Source: Talaromyces rugulosus (lineage: Eukaryota > Ascomycota > Eurotiomycetes > Eurotiales > Trichocomaceae). Taken from it: a stretch of DNA of 64,000 bases. The notes under the pieces were generated by a model that saw only the letters and a program-made list of their open reading frames with translations, was not told the origin of the DNA and did not search any database. Both the position numbers and the translations under genes were made by a program. Location of the stretch: positions 1,612,001-1,676,000 of the forward strand of contig NC_049561.1 in NCBI RefSeq assembly GCF_013368755.1, written 5' to 3'. Shown piece after piece: positions 51,011-61,103 of this stretch; the first letter of the stretch is position 1; the number at the start of each line of letters is the position of its first letter.

Positions 51011-52327
51011 TTAAGCCTCTGCTGCGGTAGGCATTTCCGGCGTGACTCGCCTTTCCCTAAGCCCACTCGAAAACGAATCATCAGACGCGGTCGAAGAGAC
51101 GGATATCATAGAGTCTCGCTTCGAGACTGGAGTGGCAGTCAGAGGAGAAAGACTCCTTGAGGTAGACGACTTGGACCCCTTTTTCCGCCTGTGGCTCTGC
51201 GGCGATTCTGTTGCATTTGTAGTGCCGCCCTCAGGCGTCGAACTGCGCGATAAGCCTCGCGAATGCTGGGATAGCGAGTTTGACCGCGTGTTCCGGCGAG
51301 TTCTTCCTTCCTGGGGCTTGCCGCCGCCGCTGCTTGGCTGGTGGTGATGTTGGTGATGTTGGTGAGTGTGAGAATGAGAATGAGAATGAGAATCTACAAG
51401 CTTGATTCTGCGTGACCTTGACCGCCTGATAGGAAGCCACCACAGCCAGTCTCCTTCCTGGCGTGCTCGATGGCGCTCACGGTCTCGGACTTTGCGGCGA
51501 AGCTGTGCCCGCCGCTCGTTCTCTCTCTCCCAGTATTCTGTACGGTATTCGTCCCAGTTTTCGCGGAACTCTGGAGAGAATGCTTTCGGCAGAAGCAGTA
51601 ATCGCACAAAGTCACCTCCCGGCGCTAGGTCCTCTTCAACAATTCCAGACTCGCTCTCTTCATCATGGACAAATTGCGTGTGTCTTGTCGTCTTTTTCTC
51701 GGACGGGTGCAGTTCCACGTACTGAAAGTTGCCCGGGGATTGGAACAACGAGGAGTATGGGAAAATGAATGAAAAGAAGGCTAGCCCTTCTTTCCACCAC
51801 GGGCCGCGAATCAGAACGATCTTGGTATTCATGCCTCGTAGGCCGCGATTCGCAACGGCGAACCAGCGCCGTGGCCATCGCATCCCTCGCTCCCACTGAC
51901 CGGTGCCCCAGACCAGAATGCCGGTGACGATGCCACCCATAAAGGCGACTTTTTCTGCCGTCTCGACCATCCAATATACCGAGCCTCCCACTCCGCTGCC
52001 ATCCTCTCTTGGTCGCATAAAAAGCGCGTAGAAGAAATAAGCCACCCAGAAGGCGAGTAGCATGAGGAAAAAAGTGTTCTGGCGGCGACGTTCCCGTAGC
52101 GCCAGGTACTGCGCACGTAAGGAGCTTTCTAGAATCAATAGATTCAAGTATATCTGAGGCGGGGACGAAGGCAGGGTAGACAACGGGTCTGGGGTTGAAG
52201 GCCGCGAGTCCGAGGCATTTCCTTGCAAATACGACTTTGGCAAGGGCGCAGGCGAGTCACTGAACGACGGTGGCGCATTTGTTCCCGGCGCGCCTTTCAC
52301 GAGCTGATCGAGAGGAGCCGAAGCCAT
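51011..52327 (-). CDS. Spo7-like regulatory subunit of the Nem1-Spo7 phosphatase
   Basis: A single-exon gene of 438 residues. Two hydrophobic segments, FFLMLLAFWVAYFFYALF and VAFMGGIVTGILVWG, flank the lumenal loop as in Spo7. IYLNLLILESSLRAQYLALRERRRQ just before the first is a conserved family block. Nem1-Spo7 dephosphorylates the lipin Pah1 at the nuclear/ER membrane and so controls triacylglycerol synthesis and nuclear size. The C-terminal 150 residues are basic, Ser-rich and carry a His-rich run (SHSHSHSHTHQHHQHHHQ). This tail is fungal-specific and longer than in yeast. Confidence 0.88.
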   Translation of the reverse strand: MASAPLDQLVKGAPGTNAPPSFSDSPAPLPKSYLQGNASDSRPSTPDPLSTLPSSPPQIYLNLLILESSLRAQYLALRERRRQNTFFLMLLAFWVAYFFYALFMRPREDGSGVGGSVYWMVETAEKVAFMGGIVTGILVWGTGQWERGMRWPRRWFAVANRGLRGMNTKIVLIRGPWWKEGLAFFSFIFPYSSLFQSPGNFQYVELHPSEKKTTRHTQFVHDEESESGIVEEDLAPGGDFVRLLLLPKAFSPEFRENWDEYRTEYWERENERRAQLRRKVRDRERHRARQEGDWLWWLPIRRSRSRRIKLVDSHSHSHSHTHQHHQHHHQPSSGGGKPQEGRTRRNTRSNSLSQHSRGLSRSSTPEGGTTNATESPQSHRRKKGSKSSTSRSLSPLTATPVSKRDSMISVSSTASDDSFSSGLRERRVTPEMPTAAEA

Positions 52328-53021
52328 CTGAGCGACGAGGGAAATGAAATCCCTCCTGCGGTGTGCAGCTACCGGTCCGTCCGTGTCAGTTGCTGTTTGG
52401 GGCCCTGCTGGCCAGATTCTCTATCGCATCACCGGAGGGCACATGGGAAGGAGCTTCTTGATCGATCGGCGAAACGTCTGGAAAGCGGGCTGAGGGGTGA
52501 TCGTGATCTTGTTGTAGGGTTGAAGCCCGACGGACAGACTCGGCCGGCGCGAGAGAGAACGCAAAGGCGGTGAGGCCGAAGTTAACTCCGTCGCAAGCCT
52601 TAAATCCATTAATATCGTGGCTGCCTCGCGCCACCTCGTCCTTTTCTTGTCACCTCCCCTATACCAAGCCAATTCTCACGCAGAACGAACACCTACCGAT
52701 CGAGCCCTTTATACAGCGCTTGTCACCACAGGTGCAATCTCGCTACGTCAACTGGAGCCAACTCAATCTGCCCCCCACCGTCAAGTTGCCACCTTAGCCG
52801 CTATCATCCGCTTCTCTATGGTCTGTAGCTTTTAAAGCCTGGGTGACAGCAACGGCCTGTCACTCAACTGCACAGACTACAAAGTGTATCTAGGCACAAT
52901 TCGCTCTGTGCCATTGTTGCGACGCTTTCGATTGCGGTCGGCGCCAACTGCGACTCCGCGTCCCCGTTCTTCTCGATCTTTTCCTGCCCAAAGAGTCTCA
53001 AACACCCCTCATTATTCCACT
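52328..53021. promoter_or_regulatory. Divergent promoter between the Spo7-type gene and the hydrolase
   Basis: 694 bases. The open frame at 52617-52835 is not supported. From 52884 to 53021 an unbroken Arg/Ser-rich reading frame leads into the hydrolase without an ATG (see findings). Confidence 0.4.
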
Positions 53022-54683
53022 ATGTCGTCTGCAGATACTGTCAGTCCCTCTGGCAGCGAGGCTGCACAAGCACAGGTCTCTGCGCCCGGCAGTTCGGCCT
53101 GGTTCCCACTAGGCATGAAAGATGGTTTCAGTCAATGGGTGAGAAACACATCACAAATTGAAGGGACTAGAAGGCTAACCGATTGCAATTAGTGGTGTAA
53201 AGTGCCTGCAGCAGCGGCCGAGCACAAGGTTCTTTCTTTTATTCCTTATCTCCAACAAGCACCCACCCAGCGACAGACGGGCAATACCGCGAGTCTTCCT
53301 GATGCCTCCACCGGCGCGGTCGATAGCCTGCAGGCTCCTGACCTTAGCCAACAAGGAGAAGAAACTGTCAATTCAGATAATGATCCGTATGGACCGCGTC
53401 GCTGGCGATCACGCATGGTCGAGCTCAGTGGCAGAGGCCGCGCTTTGAACGAATTCTCCGTGGAACGTGTTGGCGAACAGGCTGATCAAAATCTCGTGAT
53501 CCTTCACGGATATGGCGCTGGCTTGGGCTTTTTCTATAAGAATTTCGAGCCGTTGAGTCGTGCCAAGGGCTGGCACCTTTATGCTTTAGACCTGCTGGGC
53601 ATGGGGCGAAGCACCCGGCCTTCATTCAAGATCAAAGCCAAGGATCGCCAGGAAGCAATTTCAGAAGCGGAAGACTGGTTTATTGATGCCCTTGAAGAAT
53701 GGCGGGTCAAACAGAAGATCGACCGGCTTACATTGATGGGCCATAGTATGGGAGGCTACATGGCTGTTGCTTACGCTTTGAAATACCCTGGTCGCCTGAA
53801 CAAACTCATTCTTGTCTCGCCGGTTGGTATCCCGGAAGATCCTTACGCAGTCAACGAGTCGATGCCGGAACCTTCGGACTCAACATTGGCAAACGAATTC
53901 ACTCAGGATCAAGAAGAAATCACCAACCCCGGGAGAAACGTAAACGGAAGCAAGCCTGTCGTTAATGCTGGAGCGGTGAAAACACAACCTGACCCTGCAC
54001 CGCGTCGAACCCTGCCGAAGATAGTTAGTTATCTATGGGATTCCAATGTCTCCCCCTTTAGTATAATTCGATGGGCTGGCCCTATGGGACCACGGTTAGT
54101 GTCTGGCTGGACTTCACGACGCTTTTCACACTTGCCTGCCCCCGAAGCAGCGGCTTTACATGACTATTCCTATTCCATATTTCGACTTCGAGGCAGCGGC
54201 GAGTATGCACTGACATACATACTGGCACCGGGTGCCTTTGCTCGCAGCCCCCTGATCCGACGTATCCAAGGTGTAGGCCGACAAGTCATTCGGCCCAATT
54301 CCGCCGAAGCATTGCAGCCCACTCCAGAACTGTCGCCAAGTATCTTAGGGCCTGCTGCGGCCGCTTCGTCTGCAGCTTCGACTTCCGCAACATCTCTGCC
54401 TCGGCGGGAGAACGGCATACCCGTCGTGCTAATGTACGGCGATCACGACTGGATGGACGTCGCCGGCGGCTTTGCAGCCAAAGAAAAGATCGAAGAACAA
54501 AAACGGCAGGCTCTGGCTGACGCAAGCCCGGAACAACGCAAGGCAGACAATGGCTCTGCCAAAGTGGTCGTTGTCAAAAACGCGGGCCATCATTTGTACT
54601 TGGATGGATATGAGGAGTTTAATCAAATCATCCTCAAAGAAATGGCGGACGTACAACAAAGAGAGGCTAGAAAGGAGGTATAA
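53022..54683 (+). CDS. Alpha/beta hydrolase of the ABHD4/5-Cld1 family
   Basis: Two exons (53022-53138, 53193-54683), 535 residues. Catalytic features are the oxyanion loop HGYGAGLGF at about 144-152, nucleophile Ser224 in GHSMGG, and His505/506 in NAGHHLYLD with the HxxxxD acyltransferase-like motif. The family includes yeast Cld1 (mitochondrial cardiolipin deacylase), Ict1 and human ABHD5/CGI-58, so a phospholipase or acyltransferase role in lipid remodelling is likely. A low-complexity insert rich in Ala/Ser lies at 430-460. The ATG at 53022 is the first in frame, but the upstream reading frame looks like a mitochondrial leader. Confidence 0.85.
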
Positions 54684-55286
54684 ATAATTACTTTGTTACG
54701 TTTGGAATACTGGTGTTTCACTGTTTTATAGTTGTATACTTGTTTTATACTTTTCTTTTGCTTTTAGAGAGACAGTACAGTGATAGAGACTTGATTTTGT
54801 GTTTATCGTTTGTGCCTCTTTGAATTGGATACTTGATATCCAGACTGCCATCTATGGATGGTTCCTACATAGCATTTAATTCTTTGAAAAAAAAAATAAT
54901 GCCATGGGATATGGCTTTCATACGTTTGAAAGGTTCAAAGTCCTAGTTGCTGCTGGATAATCGGCATTAATAGTACAATACCAAATCCAGTGATTTCGGT
55001 CAGTATATTTTTCCGAGAATAATCACTTTACTCTCAGCGATGAAGATGGCTTCATGTTTGTTGTGAGTTGACAATACTCAATGGGGTTAGCATCCTTGGG
55101 CTCAACCTTGATGATTTAGTCTAGATACGTGATGCTTCAGGAGAAAAATAGCGATGCTCTTTTGAAATTGATTTATATAGTATATCTTATGTTCATCATC
55201 ATCAATTGATATTGTTACCATAGCATCATTATACATGTTATTCGAACTTGTACTAATTCATTATACATCATACATTTCATACATAC
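54684..55286. other. Convergent 3' region
   Basis: 603 bases between converging genes, with no gene seen; AT-rich throughout, with an A-run near 54888. Confidence 0.5.
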
Positions 55287-56411
55287 TCACGACAAACCTA
55301 ATCCCGTAAGAGACCTATTCGTCTGCGACGACGAACTCGCCGAACTTCTCCGCCGCACAAAGCTCGGATAATGCGCCATTTTCCACTCGTCGCCAGAGCC
55401 ACTTGTCGTCATGAGAAAGGGTTGATAGTCAAAGGAGGACAATAATGGAGAATGGGGTCGCTTTGAAGAAGGCGGCTGCAGCAGCAACGATTCGAGCCCA
55501 GCACTGGATTTGGAAGTCTGGAGACGAGTGTTATTGTTTTTGCTTTGCTCTTCTTCTGAAAACGGTGGCAGGCCTGATAATGATGACGATCCCTGCACGG
55601 TGACCGGCGAGGTTGTGATGGAGCGTTTGTGGTATCGTGGGCGCTTTGGTCCAGATGTATCCGTTGCTGTTTTTTGTTGTTGTTGTTGTTGTAGTGGTGG
55701 CAAGGCCGATGGGGGAACGAAGCTGAGTTGTCTTGAGGGAAGCTCCAGGCGCTTGTTGAGAGATAGCCAGGCCTGCTCGTCGTCTAGCAACCCCTCTTCG
55801 CTGGCACTGTAACTCCCCGGTGGGGACGATGAGTTTGGATCTCTTTTTCGAGATTGCAAAGGCGTTCGCCAGCCACCGACTCCTTCAAAATCGCGCTCGG
55901 CATCTCCGGATATAAAGTTGAAAAAGGGTTCTCGCGACGGGGTCAACGGAGGACCATGGTACTATACATGAGTTAGTCAAAAACCAGTATTCAGGTAGAG
56001 AATTAAAAAAAAAAGGAAAGCTCAGACCGAATGATGGCTATGGAAATAGTCAACTTCTTTAGAAGCCGAATATTTTTCTCCCCATGATTTAGCATCATGG
56101 GTAGGATTGAAGTGGTGATGGTGGTGAGGATGATGAGATCTAGATTTCGACGGAGAACCGGCCGGCGTATTGACTTCTGAAAAAGCCAGAAAAGACCCCG
56201 TTGTAGGCGAATGCGCCGGAAAGAGGAAAAAGTTGATCAACAATGCGCCGGCTAATTCAATGTAGATAATGAAAGCGCGGAGATAGAGTGCCGCGAAAGC
56301 CAACAACATAGTGATGGAGGCCGACAGTGCGAGCGGAATCGAGACCAGCAGAAGAGCTGGCAGTACGAACAAGGTGTGTATCGCTGTAGACAACAGCATC
56401 ATTCCTTCCAT
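55287..56411 (-). CDS. Fungal protein of unknown function with two membrane segments
   Basis: Two exons (56411-56028, 55961-55287), 352 residues. Residues 5-70 contain long hydrophobic stretches (FVLPALLLVSIPLALSASI and FIIYIELAGALLINFFLF), so two membrane helices close to the N-terminus are likely. The rest is hydrophilic: HHPHHHHH, a Gln run (QQQQQQ), Ser-rich segments and WKMAHYPSFVRRRSSASSSS near the end. I know of no function. The phase 0 intron uses a GTCTGA donor and a TATAG acceptor. The organisation suggests an ER or nuclear-envelope protein, but that is a guess. Confidence 0.7.
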
Positions 56412-56641
56412 TGCGCTCGATCACGACGAGCCCGAAGTGTTATTTATTTCGGTTGTTAAGAGTTGCGACCCCTCTCTTGCAAAACATGCAGGAATATACA
56501 TCAAGCTGGCTGACATGTGATTTGGGGCGGATTGAGTGGCAAACCGAATCTACCAATTGATTTACATGTGTATACATAGACATCGTCACAGCACCACAAG
56601 CCAGAATAAACTAAAAGTTAATACTTTTGTAATGCCTATCG

Positions 56642-57628
56642 CTAACTAATAGAATTCATCATCTCCTCCCTCTCCGCAACTATCGCCTTTCGCAGGGTTT
56701 CATATTGGTCGTAAAGGTGATCCCAGCTAGCATTCGCATCGTCAATCGAGTAGGACTGATCGTTCGGCTTGAACCACAGGCGCATGGTCCTGTCGCACGC
56801 TCCTTGTAATCGGTTGCGTTTGTCGTCGTACTCTTTGGGAAGATCCCCCAGATTTTTCCAGAACTTGAGATGTTCTCTTGAACATCTCAAGTTGACCACT
56901 TGCTCCATAGCCTCGGACAAGTCTCTTGAGCGAAAATACTGATGAGATCGGCTGTACCTTTTACTAAAGGCCGTTTCAAGATCGCCGTGTCGAAGTCCAT
57001 GACGTTGTAAAAACATTTCGTCCACAGATTCCAAAAATCGAAGGTCGAAACTCACGTCACCTCCATGTACTAGTTTGTTTCTCTCGTAAGAGTCAACTCG
57101 CTTCTCAGAAGGCAGGTACTTTAAGAATTCCGAGAAACGGATAATCCCCATTTGATTCTGCAGTGGTGTCAATTCGTTCTGTAGGGTTGCAATTTGATCT
57201 TGCTGTTTTGTATCTCGATCTTGAAGGCTTGCAATTTGATCTTGCCGCTTTGTATCTCGATCTTGAAGGCTTGCAATTTGACCTTGCTGGTTTCCGGTCG
57301 TCCTTTCTAGGTTGTCGAGTCGCTTGCTGAAGGATAACCCCTGATCGTCGTAGATCATTTTTCCTTCTGGTTGTATGTGTAATTGTATCGTGTCGTCGAT
57401 CTTTTGTTTAAGAATCGCTTTCGCTGATACTTGGTCGGGGTCGTTGGGGAGAAGAAGTCCGCCGATAACGCTCGTCCAAGGCTACATATACTCGCAAACA
57501 TCGATTAGAACAGTTTTTTCCTTCTATAATAACCATGTAATAACAAAAGGAAGGATGTAAATCTATCATTTTTTATCACTTACCTCATTTTGAAGTGTTG
57601 TTGTTGTTGTTATTGTTATTTGATCCAT
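56642..57628 (-). CDS. Member A of an unrecognised local gene family (coiled coil plus conserved domain)
   Basis: Two exons, 57628-57584 and 57481-56642, phase 0, 294 residues. Exon 1 codes MDQITITTTTTLQNE. Exon 2 begins PWTSVIGG and has a helical block VSAKAILKQKIDD, then three 14-residue coil repeats at about 83-124 (QIASLQDRDTKRQD type) and the shared domain from about 130: SEFLKYLPS, RNKLVHGGDVSFDLRFL, DLETAFSKRY, CDRTMRLWF, YSIDDA. The same blocks occur in the genes at 61104 and 63284 and in the broken copy at 59622. The intron ends with the shared 26-base element. I recognise no known family; no membrane segment or enzyme motif is visible. Confidence 0.7.
57482..57507 (-). repeat. 26-base shared element, copy 1 (intron end of family member A)
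   Basis: On the minus strand the core is GCGAGTATATGTAG, preceded by TAATCGATGTTT. It is exactly the end of the intron, with the exon starting at the next base. Confidence 0.7.
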
Positions 57629-57919
57629 TGTGAATGGATGGAATATTGGCTGAACAAAAGCTGTTTCTGGAGAACAAGGGCCTTCCGACGAAGGGAACGA
57701 GGGTTGAGGATGAAACGGCAAAAGAAAATGGATGAAAAAGAAGAAGAAGAAGAACGAAGAAAATGCCATTCCCCCTGTGTCTTGGTCTCAAGCAAACGGA
57801 GAAGCGGAAAGCGGAAAATGTTAGACAGAAAAAGCAAACAAGCTGCATCACAAGTTATGCCATTCTACACTGTAAAAATAAAATATAGAGAAGAAGAGGC
57901 CTTCAGATGCTAATATCTG

Positions 57920-59074
57920 TCATCCAAAAACAAACCGCCGCCAGTTTTCTGCAAGTCTCTTGACACCGTCTTCCAGAGACCATCCCCGGAGACGACATAT
58001 CGTGCGAATAACGTCCTCCAGCAGCTGGTCGATTTCCGGGCCAGCGCAGTGAAGATCGCTTTCAACCAATATACGATCGTCTGGCAATGCCTTCAGCACC
58101 GCCGCCACCTTCTCTACTGATGGGTTGGCGAAATTGATGACAGCCGAGAACGAGAAGTAGACTTGAGTTGGTACGCTGGGTCGCAGGTATTGCTTCAATT
58201 GATCTGGTGGACCAGAGTATGAGTGCATACAGACACGAGGCGGATAGGGGAGAGGCTCATTGTCTTCTTGTGATGACGAGGGTTTGTCCCGGAGTTGACT
58301 GCTAGAGTTGTCGGAACTGTCTTGATACGTCTCCTCCAACTTTCGCTGTTTTCGTTCGCGCTGGCTCTCTTGCTTACGTTCGTGGCCTTGCCATAAACTC
58401 TGCAGCACGTCAAAGACCGCACCGTGGGCTTGAACACTGTGGACAGAGACGGCTCTGCGGAGCTCGCCTGCGAGCTGGAGTTGCGCTTTCAACACGGCCC
58501 TTTGGTGATCCATGGACACCCTGTATGGGGAAAGCTTGCGGCCTTCTCTCGACCCCGGTGTGAGGCCGACATCGCGACTTTCAACCTCGTGTTGCTGCCA
58601 GGGCATTGGCAGCCGAAACGCTTTGTCAAGTCCAATCTCTCCCACAAGAGCATGGGGATGCGCTAGGAGACGCGTCCGTGTCTCTGCGAGCAAGGCGCGT
58701 AGCGGTTTCGGATCGGGCAGAGTCTGGAAAAACTGTTGGTCCTCCTCTGAGGTCCCTGTAAGCACCTGACGGTAATGTTCGGCCTTGGTGGTCGTCTTCA
58801 TGCCATCTTGAGCGATCTGGTGGGCAAACCACGGATGCCATCCAAAACACGGAATCACTTTTTCCCTTTCAGCAAACCTGGCGGCGATTTCCTCTACAAG
58901 ATCCTGGTCTTCTCCGCGAGTGGCCATGACTGTCAGCGCCGTGGCCCTCATGAGGGAGATGTGAGCTATTGATGCCATGGTGTCGGTGGGATGGCAGTGG
59001 GCGTCAAAGACGCCGAGCTCCCAGGGGAAGCGAGGCTGGTGGCCTGCCATTTCCTGCGCGTCTATCTCCTCCAT
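57920..59074 (-). CDS. TatD-family metal-dependent hydrolase (Scn1-like)
   Basis: A single-exon gene of 384 residues. Metal-site text includes FDAHCHPTDT (HxH motif at about 26-28), GWHPWF, VGEIGLDKAF (metal-bridging Glu), VHSVQAHG and ESDLHC near the C-terminus. TatD proteins are TIM-barrel nucleases; the fungal Scn1 branch is known from fission yeast as a Cut9-interacting protein. A charged insert rich in E, Q, R and S (about residues 235-275) interrupts the barrel. It sits between family members A and the broken copy, on the same strand as A. Confidence 0.82.
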   Translation of the reverse strand: MEEIDAQEMAGHQPRFPWELGVFDAHCHPTDTMASIAHISLMRATALTVMATRGEDQDLVEEIAARFAEREKVIPCFGWHPWFAHQIAQDGMKTTTKAEHYRQVLTGTSEEDQQFFQTLPDPKPLRALLAETRTRLLAHPHALVGEIGLDKAFRLPMPWQQHEVESRDVGLTPGSREGRKLSPYRVSMDHQRAVLKAQLQLAGELRRAVSVHSVQAHGAVFDVLQSLWQGHERKQESQRERKQRKLEETYQDSSDNSSSQLRDKPSSSQEDNEPLPYPPRVCMHSYSGPPDQLKQYLRPSVPTQVYFSFSAVINFANPSVEKVAAVLKALPDDRILVESDLHCAGPEIDQLLEDVIRTICRLRGWSLEDGVKRLAENWRRFVFG

Positions 59075-59595
59075 CTATCTCATCGCGATAGAGACAGCTT
59101 CAGCGTCGAGGTGTAGTTACAGGTCGAGGTGGTGGTTGGAGCCAGGAGATGACATAATGTCAACAACCCCGCTATTAGTACTAAGCATCGACATGCTGTA
59201 TACAGATGGGTTTAATTTAGATAATCGTACCCTATCCTTGCTAGGCCAGACGCCCAACAACAGTAAATGTCCAAAGAAACAACTATTATTTCCATCCTTT
59301 TTCTTACTCTTTCTCGTCCTTCATATCTAATGAACTCTGTTTGTTTCAACAATGCTCCCTTTAATAATGGAAGAAAGTGTGATGCAAATTCAAGACATCT
59401 TTTTTCCTTCATTTTTTGCGCTTCTGTCCCCAAAAAAAAGGGTTAATCGATATTTGTTTAGACATCCCACTATGGAAATCTCTCTCTCTCTCTCTCTCCA
59501 AGGATCCGAGCCAAATTTCAGTTCCCAAAGTCCTTCCAAGCGAACTAGATTTGTGGTTTTTCATGGCTATTCCCGGGGAAAAAAGAAGTCTATTC
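59075..59595. other. Gap with one copy of a 27-base repeat
   Basis: Carries the TatD promoter and the upstream area of the broken family copy. Includes a (TC)n tract near 59480-59498. I could not find a first exon with a good donor for the next copy. Confidence 0.4.
59208..59234 (+). repeat. 27-base repeat, copy 1
   Basis: Shares 24 of 27 bases with 60584-60610; the common core is TTTAGATAATCGT. It lies about 390 bases upstream of the 26-base element of the broken copy. Confidence 0.75.
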
Positions 59596-59621
59596 TAATC
59601 TATCTTCGCGAGCATATATAG
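59596..59621 (+). repeat. 26-base shared element, copy 2
   Basis: Core GCGAGCATATATAG, preceded by TAATCTATCTTC. Directly followed by the reading frame SWMAIISG of the broken family copy, as in the intact members. Confidence 0.7.
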
Positions 59622-60318
59622 TCCTGGATGGCCATCATCAGTGGGACTCCTTCTCCTAGACAACCCATTCTCAACCAAGACTCGGCCAAAACCATACTTC
59701 AACAACACCTCAAAGACACGACACGATCGGACATTGTAAAAATAGCCAACAACGGCCAAGGTCTAATCTTCGTTGACATTATGAACAAGCAGTGTGACGG
59801 CTTGGAGAACAGGCTCGCGGCAGAGGAGAACAGGCTCACGGCAGAAAAGAACAGGCTCGCGGCAGAGGAGAACAGGCTCGCGGCAGAGAAGAGCATGCTG
59901 CAGAATGATGATACAAATCTACAAGATCAAATTGTAAATCTGCAAGATCAAATTGCAGATCTGAAGAACAAGCTGGACGATCAAACAACAAATCTGCGGA
60001 ACAAAGCAACATGTCTGCGGAACGAAATAACAACTCTGTGGAATGAAACAAATCTGCAGAATGAAATGTCAAATAAAGCGACAAGTTTACAGAACGAAAT
60101 AAGGAATGAAATAACAAGTCTGCAGAACGAAACTACATATCTGAGGATTGAGCAATGAGTCTGCGGAATAAAATGACAAGTCTGCAGAAACAAATAACAA
60201 TTCGGCAGGATCAGATGATAATCACCCGTGCATCAGAGCTATTGCAGTATCTACCTTCCAAGACATCCACCTGTGGTTCGATTCGACGTCGGATTAGCCC
60301 TACCCGATTGAAGATGTG
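59622..60318 (+). pseudogene. Broken copy of the local gene family
   Basis: The reading frame starts SWMAIISG right after a copy of the shared element and contains DSAKTILQQHL, matching member A (VSAKAILKQKI). A long coil follows, with heptad repeats of the NRLAAEE type at about 59810-59890 and LQDQI and LRNK units. The frame stops at 60156-60158; an overlapping frame (ATGA) continues the coil and reaches ASELLQYLPSK, the start of the shared domain. Just beyond, the text VRFDVGLALPD lies in yet another frame, like VSFDLRFLESVD of member A. A frameshift plus a small deletion therefore removes most of the domain. No exon 1 with a good donor was found. The first part (176 codons from the ATG at 59628) remains open and could still be translated. 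Confidence 0.65.
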
Positions 60319-61103
60319 AATGTTGCACGGGGGCGGGGAATATAAAAAATACTATTGTTTCAATACAAAATGCGAGGGTGAAGGGGGAAGAGAAATGGAA
60401 ATGAGATATTCCCACCGAAACGTAAAGATTGTAAACCGGACTGATTCTATTAGTTGCTGATAGATATATTACAAAAATTAACTTCTCATTTATACTGGTC
60501 ATTTGACGCTGTGACGGTGTAAGCAATGTTGTTTCATTTTAGAAATTGGTAGATTGATATGTTTGTTTCGAAAAACTATAGACGGGTTTGTTTTAGATAA
60601 TCGTGCCCTAATGCGATTTTAGACCAAACAAAAAAGCAAAGTCTTGTTCCAACTGTTTCACTTGCTATAAGAAATAGATAGGAGCAGGAAAACGGCGTAC
60701 AAAGACTGGGAACAACGCGAACAACAGATTAGTGTCTGAGAGTCTCTTCGGTCCGTATAGGAGGAAACACTGAAGCCGAATATTTCGACATGCGTAATCA
60801 TTTTAGTTGTTTCTTGCCTCAAACCTCCCCCCTCCTCCCGAACTAAAGCAAACAAACGGACTATGAAACAGAATGGGGCTGGCAGCTATTAGGTGCGCAC
60901 AGGCAACACATACCCCCATCTATAGAGACTGAAACATATCAAACGAGTTGATCCGGCTGTCTGAGCTTTATGTCTTTCTCTCTCTCTTCCTCTTCCTCTT
61001 CTCCTTCCTTTTTATTCTTATTCCTCTATTCATTTTCATAGCAATTATCCTTGAAACACTTGGTTAGAAACTGTTTTTAATCGCAACCATATTCTCTTCA
61101 CAA
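60319..61103. other. Gap with the second copy of the 27-base repeat
   Basis: 785 bases without a recognisable gene. It holds repeat copy 2 and a pyrimidine-rich leader (about 60970-61020) before member C. Confidence 0.4.
60584..60610 (+). repeat. 27-base repeat, copy 2
   Basis: The partner of 59208-59234, 1376 bases further on and about 500 bases upstream of member C. Confidence 0.75.

Noticed and set aside
59416..59598. 60-codon frame with Ser-Leu run before the broken family copy
   Set aside because: Produced by a TC microsatellite; no donor in the right phase joins it to the following exon.
59628..60158. The coil-rich frame as a complete, functional gene
   Set aside because: It lacks the domain shared by the other members, which continues in shifted frames just downstream; treated as a broken copy.
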